A stretch of DNA of 64,000 bases, taken from contig CAKPVJ010000002.1 of NCBI GenBank assembly GCA_934193515.1, forward strand, positions 102,991 through 166,990, in the 5' to 3' direction. Below, piece after piece: positions 16,192 to 25,680 of the stretch (position 1 is its first letter; each line of letters begins with the position of its first letter). This stretch comes from an uncultured Megasphaera sp. (GTDB lineage Bacteria > Bacillota > Negativicutes > Veillonellales > Megasphaeraceae). Made by a program: the position numbers and the translations under genes. The notes beneath the pieces are model-generated. The model was not told the origin of the DNA. It saw only the letters and a program-made list of their open reading frames with translations, and ran no database searches.

Positions 16192-18964
16192 GGATCACCC
16201 CCGCTTGCGCGGGAAAGACTCAAGTAGCCAGTCCGGGCAACATCACCGCGAGGGATCACCCCCGCTTGCGCGGGAAAGACTGGCACAGTGCGCTAAAGAT
16301 AAAAAAGATTCTGGGATCACCCCCGCTTGCGCGGGAAAGACATTCTATTGCCGATGCAGTTGTGGTACAGAGCGGGATCACCCCCGCTTGCGCGGGAAAG
16401 ACTGCATCGTCAATATCGGCATACAGTTTGCGTTGGGATCACCCCCGCTTGCGCGGGAAAGACAAAACGACGTTGGACGCAGGTCGTTTAATTCCGGGAT
16501 CACCCCCGCTTGCGCGGGAAAGACGTGCTGACCAGCTACGACAGTACACAGCATCTAGGATCACCCCCGCTTGCGCGGGAAAGACTACTCTGATTTTTTC
16601 AACTGTTGTCATCATAGAGGATCACCCCCGCTTGCGCGGGAAAGACCCAGCCCACGCCCATTAGTGGCAATTAAATTTAGGATCACCCCCGCTTGCGCGG
16701 GAAAGACCGGGGAAGATTGTTTTTTCCCCTTTTATGTAAAGGATCACCCCCGCTTGCGCGGGAAAGACTGCTGGCGGTCGTTAAACGCCAGCCCACGCCC
16801 AGGATCACCCCCGCTTGCGCGGGAAAGACAAACCGCCCCCATAGGGGAGGAGCAACACCCCGGGATCACCCCCGCTTGCGCGGGAAAGACTTGTAGTGAC
16901 CACTACTTGACCTCTATATATAGGGATCACCCCCGCTTGCGCGGGAAAGACCTAATCGGCATAAATAATTGGCTTCCCGACTCAGGATCACCCCCGCTTG
17001 CGCGGGAAAGACGCGAATTTATAGTTATAGTATATTCCACTCTTAGGATCACCCCCGCTTGCGCGGGAAAGACTATTATACTTATTTAAACGCGTAACCT
17101 TAGAAAGGATCACCCCCGCTTGCGCGGGAAAGACCTTTCGCTGTCCCGAATAATAGTGTATATCAAGGGATCACCCCCGCTTGCGCGGGAAAGACCATTC
17201 GGGGCATTTTCTTTGCCCGCCTTCCCAGGGATCACCCCCGCTTGCGCGGGAAAGACTCATCATCCGTGCCTTGCGCATAAATTTCTTTAGGATCACCCCC
17301 GCTTGCGCGGGAAAGACTCAATGCGGAAAATCTCATGAATATTTCTCTCAGGATCACCCCCGCTTGCGCGGGAAAGACGTATGGACAGCTGTTTTGGCAT
17401 GGTCACTGCTGGGATCACCCCCGCTTGCGCGGGAAAGACTGATATAGTCGAATAGCAAGAAAGTTTCCGTTAGGATCACCCCCGCTTGCGCGGGAAAGAC
17501 CGGGCCAAGATTACGTGTTACGTCTGCCATGTAGGATCACCCCCGCTTGCGCGGGAAAGACCGTGAGGAAAAGCGTGACCGGTACAAGATGTTAGGATCA
17601 CCCCCGCTTGCGCGGGAAAGACTAGAGGCATTCACTGGCGGTTATCACAGAAAAGGGATCACCCCCGCTTGCGCGGGAAAGACGCCGTCGTTGTTGTAAT
17701 CAACATCTACATAGCAGGATCACCCCCGCTTGCGCGGGAAAGACTTCATTTTTACATTATCTGATATTTTCATTCCGGGATCACCCCCGCTTGCGCGGGA
17801 AAGACAAACGCCGACCAGAAGCACCAAGGGACATTTCAGGATCACCCCCGCTTGCGCGGGAAAGACTGGCTGGCAAATCCACATTCACGCTGGATAACAG
17901 GATCACCCCCGCTTGCGCGGGAAAGACTAAACGAACATTCAGCTTTTGACGGTCACTTTTGGATCACCCCCGCTTGCGCGGGAAAGACTCAATAGCCTTA
18001 ATCTCATGTGGCAACAGCTGAGGATCACCCCCGCTTGCGCGGGAAAGACCGGTGTGATTTCTCCCGACGCGCGTTTACAGCGGGATCACCCCCGCTTGCG
18101 CGGGAAAGACTTTTACATCGATGAAGTCTATCCCGGCGACACAGGATCACCCCCGCTTGCGCGGGAAAGACTCAGCGTCCGTACCTTGCGCATAGATTTC
18201 TTTAGGATCACCCCCGCTTGCGCGGGAAAGACAATCATGAAAGGTCTTGAATCTCATGATTAAAAGGATCACCCCCGCTTGCGCGGGAAAGACTTTGTTT
18301 GCGCACCAAGATTGGTGGTCTGGGCAGGATCACCCCCGCTTGCGCGGGAAAGACATTTGCAAGGTGAAATTAATGCCCGCACTCTTGGGATCACCCCCGC
18401 TTGCGCGGGAAAGACATCAAAGGCAAAATAGTCATCGTAGATACTATAGGATCACCCCCGCTTGCGCGGGAAAGACTGAGTAAATGGTTGACATGTGAGT
18501 AAAAAGGTGGGATCACCCCCGCTTGCGCGGGAAAGACGACGTCTACAAGATACCATCCTTTTGTCTTATAGGATCACCCCCGCTTGCGCGGGAAAGACTG
18601 CATGGATGATGAGGAAGAAGACGAATAAAGTGGATCACCCCCGCTTGCGCGGGAAAGACTCTTTCGGTGACATAGAAGATACACAAAGTCCAGGATCACC
18701 CCCGCTTGCGCGGGAAAGACTGACGTGAGTTATTTTGACTGATGTAAAGGTGAGGATCACCCCCGCTTGCGCGGGAAAGACTTTATCGCACCGTTCAAGA
18801 GTAGATGCAATGCGGGATCACCCCCGCTTGCGCGGGAAAGACTTTTCAGAGTACTGGTGCCAATTATCGGAACCGGGATCACCCCCGCTTGCGCGGGAAA
18901 GACCCCCTTTATATATGTATCCCGTTTTAAAGCAGAGGATCACCCCCGCTTGCGCGGGAAAGAC

Positions 18965-19008
18965 AGTATTAGATCCCAGTATTTTAGCGATTCTCCTCTT
19001 ATCATTAT
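18965..19008 (-). promoter_or_regulatory. Leader region of the CRISPR array (very short)
   Basis: Only 44 AT-rich bases separate the leader-proximal repeat from the cas2-dnaQ stop codon. No clear -10/-35 pair is visible within it, so the leader signals probably extend back into the 3' end of cas2-dnaQ, or the array is co-transcribed with the cas genes. Confidence 0.45.
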
Positions 19009-19881
19009 TCAAAATTTATTTAATTTCTCTACAAGTTGTTTAATAAGCTTGGCATCTTCAAGTGCCCGATGAGGTACTTTTTTATCAATCCCATAAGATT
19101 GCAGTGATGTTTCCAATTTATAATTTTCCTGAAATAGCTGTTCTTTCTTTACAATACGTAAGAGATCATGCGTACGATTTTTCAAATCGCCTAATCCATG
19201 TCGCGCAAACGCCTGTCTAATAAATTCAATGTCGAAACTGATATGATACCCGACCAAATCATCTTCTCCAATAAATTTCTGAAACGCAGCTAATACTTCA
19301 CCTTCTTCTTTTCCTTCTTTCTGCAGCAACGTATCTGTAATGCCATTTATCTTTGTGATACTCACCGGAATAGGGGTAACACATACAATAAGTTCCGTAA
19401 AACAAACTTCTTTATCGCCATCGCAACGAATCGCTCCGATTTCTAAGATATGATTTCGTTTCGCATCCAATCCATCCGTTTCAATATCAATGACAACATA
19501 CGGCAGAGAATTTCCTCTCTTCTTTGCAGTCCCCGCAATACGAGCACGATGAAATTTTGCAGCTTTACTGAAACCTTGAGATAATGGTTCCGCTTTTGAT
19601 GGTGTACTTGGAATAAAAATCAATGGTAACCCATCATAATCAATGACAGAACGTGAAGCATTTTCTGTCATAAAATCATAACCAAATTCATTTCTTGCAG
19701 CAAAACACATACTAGCTTCTCCTGAACCCATGGTTTCCTGCACACGTTTCCAAAGATATTCACGAATGCGGCTGTTAAAATTTCCCACATAGACACCAGT
19801 AGCGATTTCCTGCATCCACCGCGTCAAGTCGCCTCGCAGGGATTGCGGTACTCTTTTTAGTGTAATAACCGTCATGGGCAT
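19009..19881 (-). CDS. cas2: Cas2e fused to a DnaQ-type DEDDh exonuclease
   Basis: Part of the Cas1-Cas2 integrase that inserts new spacers. Residues 1-100 are Cas2e (TVITLKRVPQSLRGDLTRWM, TGVYVGNF). After a linker of about 25 residues comes a complete 3'-5' exonuclease domain. Exo I is VIDIETDGL (D132, E134), Exo II is GYHISFDIEFI (D217) and Exo III is HRALEDAKL (H271, D276). All four acidic residues and the His are present, so the domain should be active and could trim prespacers, as reported for the Streptococcus thermophilus I-E fusion. It overlaps cas1 by 10 bases; GAGG lies 7 bases before ATG 19881. The stop is 44 bases from the array. Confidence 0.95.
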   Translation of the reverse strand: MPMTVITLKRVPQSLRGDLTRWMQEIATGVYVGNFNSRIREYLWKRVQETMGSGEASMCFAARNEFGYDFMTENASRSVIDYDGLPLIFIPSTPSKAEPLSQGFSKAAKFHRARIAGTAKKRGNSLPYVVIDIETDGLDAKRNHILEIGAIRCDGDKEVCFTELIVCVTPIPVSITKINGITDTLLQKEGKEEGEVLAAFQKFIGEDDLVGYHISFDIEFIRQAFARHGLGDLKNRTHDLLRIVKKEQLFQENYKLETSLQSYGIDKKVPHRALEDAKLIKQLVEKLNKF

Positions 19882-20822
19882 GATGATGCCTCACTATAAT
19901 TTACACCATATGGAACAAGTTTGTCTTTGTCATCCCATAAACTAAGCTGCTCTACTTCAATTTCTTCTTCTGAGGAAAATTCAAGAAGGGTCTGTAAATC
20001 CTTTACCATTCGTTTTAATAACTTTCCATCAACAAAAGCATCACGTGTCCGCAAGCGTGTTATTTTTCCAATGTCCTGGCCTTCTTCACTTTCCGCAACA
20101 ACAGAAAACGCAATTGGTACTGTAATTTCGGATTTATACAAATCGGCAATATCGTAAACAAAGGAACGATCATGGCCTGTATGCACAAATCCTAATCCTG
20201 GCGACAGCCCCAATGCGGCTATCACGCTATGTACCAATCCATAAAGAGCAACATGCGCCGCAGAAAGTGCTTGGTTAATGGAGTCACCGCCTGCAAAATC
20301 ATCTGGATTATACACGCGTTTGTTCCAAGACACATGATATTTTTTAGATAACTCACGATATCTGCGACGTACACGGGCTCCTTCATGGGAACGAAGCTGT
20401 TGCATAGTAAGTTTGGACACATCTTCGTCAGGAAAACGCATCTGATACATTGCCCGCGCAACACGTAGACGGCTCCGTTCGTTGGTCACCAGTTCCGCTT
20501 GCCTCATCAAAAAACGTGTCGATCTAGCCAGTGCCCTGCCGTTCGCATAATAACGGACGCCACGTTCTCCCACCCACAGGAGAGCTGTGCCTGTATCCCC
20601 AAGTAACTCTACAGCGCGATGACTAATATCTGTTCCTGGACCTAAAAGCAGAACTCCCACTATAGCCGCTGGAATGCGAACAACGCCTTTTGCATCTGCA
20701 ATGGTTACAGCACTATCTACACGATGTACCTTAGCATGTTCGATATAGAGAAATGTGGCACGATCTTCCATACGTGGTAACTCTACAAGATTGGATTTAC
20801 CTGCAATTACTGGTTTTGACAT
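19872..20822 (-). CDS. cas1: CRISPR integrase Cas1e
   Basis: The catalytic subunit of spacer integration. The 316-residue protein is of the I-E type. The metal ligands are visible as Glu147 (LRSHEGARV), His214 (GFVHTG), and Asp224 and Asp227 (FVYDIADLYK). They correspond to E. coli E141, H208, D218 and D221 with a constant offset of six, so the enzyme should be active. GGAGG precedes the ATG by 7 bases, overlapping the cas6 stop region by position (the stop is one base upstream). It overlaps cas2 by 10 bases. The C-terminal tail after SLWDDKD is short and variable. Confidence 0.97.
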   Translation of the reverse strand: MSKPVIAGKSNLVELPRMEDRATFLYIEHAKVHRVDSAVTIADAKGVVRIPAAIVGVLLLGPGTDISHRAVELLGDTGTALLWVGERGVRYYANGRALARSTRFLMRQAELVTNERSRLRVARAMYQMRFPDEDVSKLTMQQLRSHEGARVRRRYRELSKKYHVSWNKRVYNPDDFAGGDSINQALSAAHVALYGLVHSVIAALGLSPGLGFVHTGHDRSFVYDIADLYKSEITVPIAFSVVAESEEGQDIGKITRLRTRDAFVDGKLLKRMVKDLQTLLEFSSEEEIEVEQLSLWDDKDKLVPYGVNYSEASSCP

Positions 20823-20823
20823 A

Positions 20824-21465
20824 CTATACCTCCAAAGGAATTACTGTCATCAAACCAAAACCATATGCTTTTTTCTTTCCCATTCCTTCTATGAGTAATG
20901 TGCGAAATTTTTCAATATCTTGAATGACCAATATACCTTCATACGCAACGCGACTAAGACGAATCCGTTCATTACTTTTTCGCCAAACAGCAAAATTACG
21001 TTCTTTTATTCCATATTTACCTTCTTGCAGTAAAAATCCGTGTTTTTCGGCCCGCTGTCTCAGGTAATTCATCTGATGTTCTACTGTAATATGGGGTTTA
21101 ATCCGTCCCCGTTTACCTTTACTAATTCCTTTGGAATCCGCAATAACCGGATTTAAAACGATACGAAAACGACAAGTCATGCCAGTTTTCAACCTATTTA
21201 AAAATGGCTCATAGTCTTTTGTTGCCGCAGTTCCTACAACACCATACCGACAAAGCGCAGTAAGATCTGGAGAAGACTGGCTTACAATAAGAAGATATTC
21301 TTTTCCATTCAGTTGATCTATACGCCAAAGTTTACGTGTTCGCTCACCGCATTGGATTTCTTGAAGAAAACTTCGCTCTACCCAATCATGGTATGCGCCA
21401 AGATGAGTAAGATGACGGATTTTTTGCCGGTTATTCGTATCCAGTTGAACTCTGGAAATATACAT
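20824..21465 (-). CDS. cas6e: CRISPR RNA endoribonuclease Cas6e
   Basis: Cuts pre-crRNA at the repeat hairpin and stays in Cascade. The 213-residue protein has the N-terminal catalytic-type segment HLGAYHDWVERSF with His26, matching the His of E. coli Cas6e. It also has the C-terminal glycine-rich loop GMGKKKAYGFGLM that binds the repeat. ATG 21465 is chosen with AGGAGG 8 bases upstream; the frame-opening GTG 21474 overlaps that site. It lies between cas5 and cas1, one base from each neighbour, in standard I-E order. Confidence 0.95.
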   Translation of the reverse strand: MYISRVQLDTNNRQKIRHLTHLGAYHDWVERSFLQEIQCGERTRKLWRIDQLNGKEYLLIVSQSSPDLTALCRYGVVGTAATKDYEPFLNRLKTGMTCRFRIVLNPVIADSKGISKGKRGRIKPHITVEHQMNYLRQRAEKHGFLLQEGKYGIKERNFAVWRKSNERIRLSRVAYEGILVIQDIEKFRTLLIEGMGKKKAYGFGLMTVIPLEV

Positions 21466-21466
21466 A

Positions 21467-22195
21467 TTAAACACCTCCTACTGCAGCAAATGCATCGTGG
21501 TCTTGCTTCAGTTCAGGTATTTCTATTTCGCAAACACATTCATATTCCAACCGAGGCAGATAACGCCGTCCCGATGCCGCAAGAGAAAGAACGTGGTCAC
21601 GACGTAGTTTTGATACACTTCCATCCATCCGACTTTCTGTAAAAACAGAAAGTCGTTTGCGAGTATTTTCCTGGTTCTGTTCTTTCTTTTTATACCAGTC
21701 TGCCGCCTGCCAAGGGAAACTACAAAGTACTGACATGGGAGCATCATCAACAATTCCTAATAAAAAATCTACAGGAAGCGGCAATGCACGCCGTCCCATA
21801 TAGAGTTGAAAATATGGTGAACGCAACGCATCGACAATTTTGTCAGCTTCGGTTTTCTCTGCAACACCAAGAGCTACAACAAAGACAGCATCCTGTAAGT
21901 AATATCGTTTTGTTACATATGTCCGATAAGAAAGAATACCACCTTTTTTTATTTCCGGCTTATGTGCCGTATGATAATCCTTCAATATGCTTCCTGGCTG
22001 ATCGACACGTACAGCAAATGTAAATTGATTTAATGTTGCAATACGTTCGTCATTACGACGCCAACCAAGAGCCGCAGCAATAAGTCCTAACACGGCACTT
22101 TTCGATGGATGCAAATCGGTATGACGTATTTCAAAGTGTGAGTCTGTGCCCCATGATTGTAATGGGCCAGAAAATTTTAATAAGATTGTTTTCAT
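21467..22195 (-). CDS. cas5e: Cascade subunit Cas5e
   Basis: Binds the 5' handle of the crRNA in Cascade. The 242-residue protein starts with the family strand ILLKFSGPLQSWGTDSHFEIR. It continues with HPSKSAVLGLIAAALGW, the Cas5 RAMP pattern, and contains YMGRRALPLPVDFLLGIV. It has no catalytic residues, as expected for I-E where Cas6e processes RNA. AGGAA lies 8 bases before the ATG. The stop is one base from the cas6e start. Confidence 0.95.
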   Translation of the reverse strand: MKTILLKFSGPLQSWGTDSHFEIRHTDLHPSKSAVLGLIAAALGWRRNDERIATLNQFTFAVRVDQPGSILKDYHTAHKPEIKKGGILSYRTYVTKRYYLQDAVFVVALGVAEKTEADKIVDALRSPYFQLYMGRRALPLPVDFLLGIVDDAPMSVLCSFPWQAADWYKKKEQNQENTRKRLSVFTESRMDGSVSKLRRDHVLSLAASGRRYLPRLEYECVCEIEIPELKQDHDAFAAVGGV

Positions 22196-22211
22196 TTGCT
22201 ATTCCTGCCAT

Positions 22212-23297
22212 TTAAAGAAGCGTAATAATCTGCTTAGAAAGATCATCTAAAAGTGCCGTTATCCCTTTTTCCTTCATTCCGGTGAATGTATTTTCCGTTT
22301 CAGATGGATACCATGCATCATTTGTCAAAAGGCAAAAGCTTGCAAGCGGTGCATGGACAAATTTTTCAGCATTTTTTTCTTCTGCAAAAAGCCGTCGAAC
22401 CGATTCTTCCGTATAGCCATTCTTTGCTTTGACAGGATTTTCATAAGCACTAACAAAACTGATCGGCCGATCATCGCGAAGTATGACGAGAAGTGCCTGC
22501 GGAATCGTTTGATTGGCATAGCTGTTACTTTTGCCTGTTGGCATGGATTTCGCAAAGGCTTCGATATACAAACGAAGTGCCCGTGCTGTTATTTCTTTAT
22601 CATCCTTCATCTGATGAAAAAATTCATGAACTGCCACATTGGCATAGCGATACAACGTAGATGAATTAAACTCATTCGTTTTAATCATTGCCGCACCTGC
22701 AGTATCTTCAGGAGCTAAATCATCCTTCGCCGTAAAATAATCATATTCTGTCTGCACTTCATGCGTAGAAATAGCATGGGAAACCTGAGAAGAAGCGTCT
22801 TCATTTTTTGTCGGATCATCTGCCAGCATACGTCCAAAGAGAGCAATATCAATTTCCATATTTTCTTTTAAAAGATTAGATAGTTTCTCTTTATCCTTCT
22901 CTCCTGCAATTGCCGCTTCTGCTAATGCTTCCGCCTGCTGTGTTCCAAGAAAAAATAAGGCAGAAAGTTTGCCATCTTTTAGTTTTAATCCAGCGACTTT
23001 TAACACATCTTCCGCTTTCTTTTGTGCTACAGCTTCTGCCATAGAAGGATCTTTTTCTAACATCTTTTGTACTACATAATCCAGTACTTTAACTGTACGT
23101 ACTCCTACCTTAAATTCATCACCAAAATTGCGAAAATAATCGCGCATTACTTTTTTCCAAGCCTGCGAGCTGACACGCGCACGAGTTACACCGCCAAATT
23201 GTGCTGTTTTGGGACTACCTGTATCATCACGATTTATATTCGATGGCGGCAAAATCTGAATAGCGTGAATATCTAAAAATAAGCGATTCGTTTGCAT
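22212..23297 (-). CDS. cas7e: Cascade backbone subunit Cas7e
   Basis: Six copies normally form the crRNA-binding filament of Cascade. The 361-residue protein begins LFLDIHAIQILPPSNINRDDTGSPK, the diagnostic Cas7e start. It then has FGGVTRARVSSQAWKKVMRDYF and later SHAISTHEVQTEYDYFTAKDDL. Its length matches the family. AAGGAGG precedes the ATG. It lies 29 bases after cse2 in the operon. Confidence 0.96.
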   Translation of the reverse strand: MQTNRLFLDIHAIQILPPSNINRDDTGSPKTAQFGGVTRARVSSQAWKKVMRDYFRNFGDEFKVGVRTVKVLDYVVQKMLEKDPSMAEAVAQKKAEDVLKVAGLKLKDGKLSALFFLGTQQAEALAEAAIAGEKDKEKLSNLLKENMEIDIALFGRMLADDPTKNEDASSQVSHAISTHEVQTEYDYFTAKDDLAPEDTAGAAMIKTNEFNSSTLYRYANVAVHEFFHQMKDDKEITARALRLYIEAFAKSMPTGKSNSYANQTIPQALLVILRDDRPISFVSAYENPVKAKNGYTEESVRRLFAEEKNAEKFVHAPLASFCLLTNDAWYPSETENTFTGMKEKGITALLDDLSKQIITLL

Positions 23298-23326
23298 TAC
23301 TATATCCTCCTTGTTTTTGATTACTC

Positions 23327-23899
23327 TTATTTATCTTCTTTTTTCTTTTCTATACGATAATAGGCTTCTGCCCAACGCAGGCAAATTTTCTTTCTAGCTC
23401 CCATTTGATACCAATAGAGGTCATTGGCAAGTGCAGCAAAGTCCAATGGTAACGCACCTTTTGCCTTAGCAAGCTGAAGCAACTGACGGAGCTGATATAG
23501 AAAGTTATCAAATGATGTTGCTGAAAGAGTTACAACAAATCGTCTATCTAGGGCAGCTTGTCCATTTCCTGTACGAAACTGCCGAAGTGCTTCTCCAATA
23601 TTTTTGACTGTATCTGTTTTCTCTTTTCCACGCCGTCCCTGTTTTTGCATCGCATATAATTGCAATGCCGTATAAATAGCCCGTTCTTCCTTTGTTTCAC
23701 TACCATGTATGGAAAGAAATTCTTCCGGCATATTTTCCAACAACAACGGCCAAACAGCTGACGCATCGCCGAGTGGTTTACCAATACTATGACGAAGCGC
23801 TGCAAGTGCTGCTTTGCCACTCGCCATATCTTCTTGCGCTTTTAAAATGTGTATTATTTTCTGTGTTACTTGGTATACGTCTTTTCGTTTGTATTCCAA
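23327..23899 (-). CDS. casB: Cascade small subunit Cse2
   Basis: A dimer of this helical protein stabilises the R-loop in Cascade. The 190-residue product has a mid segment ALRHSIGKPLGDASAVWPLLL and a late RQLLQLAKAKGALPLDFAALANDLYWYQ. The latter carries the W and basic residues usual near the Cse2 C-terminus. TTG 23899 (then EYKRKDVYQ) is chosen because GGAGG lies just before it. The frame is open to a TTG at 23932, but that stretch contains the ribosome site. The order cse1-cse2-cas7 is canonical. Confidence 0.93.
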   Translation of the reverse strand: MEYKRKDVYQVTQKIIHILKAQEDMASGKAALAALRHSIGKPLGDASAVWPLLLENMPEEFLSIHGSETKEERAIYTALQLYAMQKQGRRGKEKTDTVKNIGEALRQFRTGNGQAALDRRFVVTLSATSFDNFLYQLRQLLQLAKAKGALPLDFAALANDLYWYQMGARKKICLRWAEAYYRIEKKKEDK

Positions 23900-23946
23900 T
23901 GGATTTCCTCCTTTTTTATATAGTGTAATCAAAAGTATTGCATTAC

Positions 23947-25659
23947 CTAATTATTGGCGGGAATTTTTTTATTTAATTTATATTTAAGCGTGTTATAGGC
24001 CATGATAATATTTTCCCTATTTTTATCTTCTTTATCTTTCGTAACATAATCTCTAGCAGATAGATGTGCCATAATGGATGCTGCTGCATCTAAAATAATG
24101 TGGCGCAGTTCCAGTTTCCATATCCGAGCTTTACTATCTTTATCATCTTCCGGATATATATAGCGCAGCCAATCACGAAAGGGCATATCAATGGCTTCAT
24201 AAAGGTTGGCTATCTGGCTTTCTACAAAATTAGATCGGTCAATACCGCGAATCTCAGCCGTCGTTTTAAGAAAGGGTTTATAAATTTGTTCGATAACGGC
24301 TTTTGTATCTTCTGCTGTATTTCTTACACGGATACCCCAACCGTCACCATCAATATCAGTCACAATGATTTCATGCAAAGAAAGTATATCCGCCACTTCA
24401 TCTATGGGCATCCAAGATGTAGCATTACCATCGGATAACATACTAACAGCATGCAATTCTACCATACGACGATTTAAGAAAGGTTCAATATTATGATAAT
24501 GCTCTATGATAATTGGCCGTTTTGCTTCTATATCATTTCTATCAGGAATTAATAAGCCAAAGGAACGCCATAACGATTGCTCTGGCCGATGAGTTCGTGG
24601 CATAAATTTATTTTTATGTTCACCTGTTTTATTAAATGTCCATAATGTCATCGGTTCCAGAAATGCGTTTTCATGATTAATTTCTGGCACTTTTACAGCC
24701 CCAATAGAAACATCTTTTTCTGGCGTCCAATCAGAAGGAATGTATACCGCTCTACTCCATGCCGTATACAGAGAGGCAAGATTGGTTTGTATATTTCCTT
24801 TTAAAATCATGTCTAATCGCTTCATTGGTTCGTCTTCCCAACAAGGAGATTGTACAGCTAGCGTATACTGTTCATCTTCAGGATGATGCAGCATGGTATT
24901 GATCCATAATGTTTCAAATAAATCATCTCCAGCCATATAGATACCGCCAATATCATACAACCATCCCTTAGAGCTTGTTATTTTCCCATCTATTGGAAAC
25001 TTTCCCTTATCCGATGTTCCTACATACCCTTGCATCGTAATTAACCAACGAGCTAATTCTGCCGCTGTCATATGATTTTTCTTTTTACCAACAACAGGCG
25101 CAAAAATGGCTTCTTTGTTGTTGCTTTCGGAAATTAAGCGGTTCATCTGCTTCCCAGCAAAACTCTTTGCATGTAATGCAGACGTGCCTTTTTCAGGAGA
25201 TAATCGCGCTGCCAAATCTTTTTTTGTCACTTGAAAAAATGGATACGTATCATCAAGTAAATAAAAACGATCGCGCCAAGCTTCTAAATATTCATTGACG
25301 ATTGTAGGAAAACGATGTTCTTTCCATATAGCTTGCCACGTTTCATCTAATGCATCCAAATAGTCTTCTGCATCTACTTCATCAACGGGTTCCTCTACAA
25401 CAAGTTTATTTCCACTAGCCTCATTTAGTTCTAGCCATTCATAGGGTTCTCCGTCTTGATCTACACGCGTAAATACAGTGACCAAAACAGCTAGTAAAAC
25501 ACGTAAAACTGCAAAATTCTGTGTTTCCATCTCCCCTGCCAGTGCCTTATACGCTGGCGCATGCATAAAAAGTGTAAGAAGAGATACGTTTTCTACTACG
25601 CCTGTATCTTTTCGCAATACCGGAATCCACGATTCATCCAACAAATTATATCTTCCCAT
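23947..25659 (-). CDS. casA: Cascade large subunit Cse1 (Cas8e)
   Basis: Recognises the PAM and recruits Cas3. The 570-residue protein begins with the family pattern YNLLDESWIPVLRKDTG and has FYLLDDTYPFFQVT, SALHAKSFAGKQMNRLISE and GWLYDIGGIYM. The C-terminal part is a predicted helical bundle. Cse1 is the fastest-diverging Cascade gene, so PAM-contacting residues cannot be read with confidence. AGGAGG stands 8 bases upstream of the ATG. It lies 21 bases after cas3. Confidence 0.95.
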   Translation of the reverse strand: MGRYNLLDESWIPVLRKDTGVVENVSLLTLFMHAPAYKALAGEMETQNFAVLRVLLAVLVTVFTRVDQDGEPYEWLELNEASGNKLVVEEPVDEVDAEDYLDALDETWQAIWKEHRFPTIVNEYLEAWRDRFYLLDDTYPFFQVTKKDLAARLSPEKGTSALHAKSFAGKQMNRLISESNNKEAIFAPVVGKKKNHMTAAELARWLITMQGYVGTSDKGKFPIDGKITSSKGWLYDIGGIYMAGDDLFETLWINTMLHHPEDEQYTLAVQSPCWEDEPMKRLDMILKGNIQTNLASLYTAWSRAVYIPSDWTPEKDVSIGAVKVPEINHENAFLEPMTLWTFNKTGEHKNKFMPRTHRPEQSLWRSFGLLIPDRNDIEAKRPIIIEHYHNIEPFLNRRMVELHAVSMLSDGNATSWMPIDEVADILSLHEIIVTDIDGDGWGIRVRNTAEDTKAVIEQIYKPFLKTTAEIRGIDRSNFVESQIANLYEAIDMPFRDWLRYIYPEDDKDSKARIWKLELRHIILDAAASIMAHLSARDYVTKDKEDKNRENIIMAYNTLKYKLNKKIPANN

Positions 25660-25680
25660 GTTCGCCTCCTATCAAGTGTA

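Larger units (their letters stand above)
15782..18964 (-). CRISPR. Type I-E CRISPR array, 48 repeats, interrupted near its old end
   Basis: The repeat on the transcribed (minus) strand is 28 conserved bases, beginning GTCTTTCCCGCGCAAG and ending GGGGGTGATCC, with a variable 29th base. It closely resembles the E. coli I-E repeat in that orientation. Repeats start (plus coordinates of their left edge) at 15782, 15843, then every 61 bases from 16192 to 18937. That makes 46 evenly spaced units plus two beyond a 321-base gap (15871-16191). The 15782 copy is degenerate (GGAGCACTCCCGCTTACG), so the trailer is at the left and the leader at the right beside cas2, as expected from cas gene direction. 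All regular spacers are 32 bases plus the variable base. The palindromic CCCGCGCAAGCGGG suits processing by Cas6e. Confidence 0.98.

Noticed and set aside
15673..16227. 184-codon plus-strand frame running from the trailer through two repeats into the interruption
   Set aside because: It crosses CRISPR repeats and starts without a ribosome site. Only the part at 15871-16191 carries real protein-like sequence.
17318..18021. Spacers at 17318 and 17989 both start TCAAT and share AATCTCATG at the same position
   Set aside because: Only about half the bases agree. It may be two homologous genes (H-E-I-x-x-I in the same frame), but chance cannot be excluded without a search.
16145..19043. Series of long open frames in the array (GSPPLARER, ITPACAGKT, DHPRLRGKD repeats)
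   Set aside because: They are translations of the CRISPR repeat in three frames, produced by the 61-base period; no ribosome sites or coding signal.
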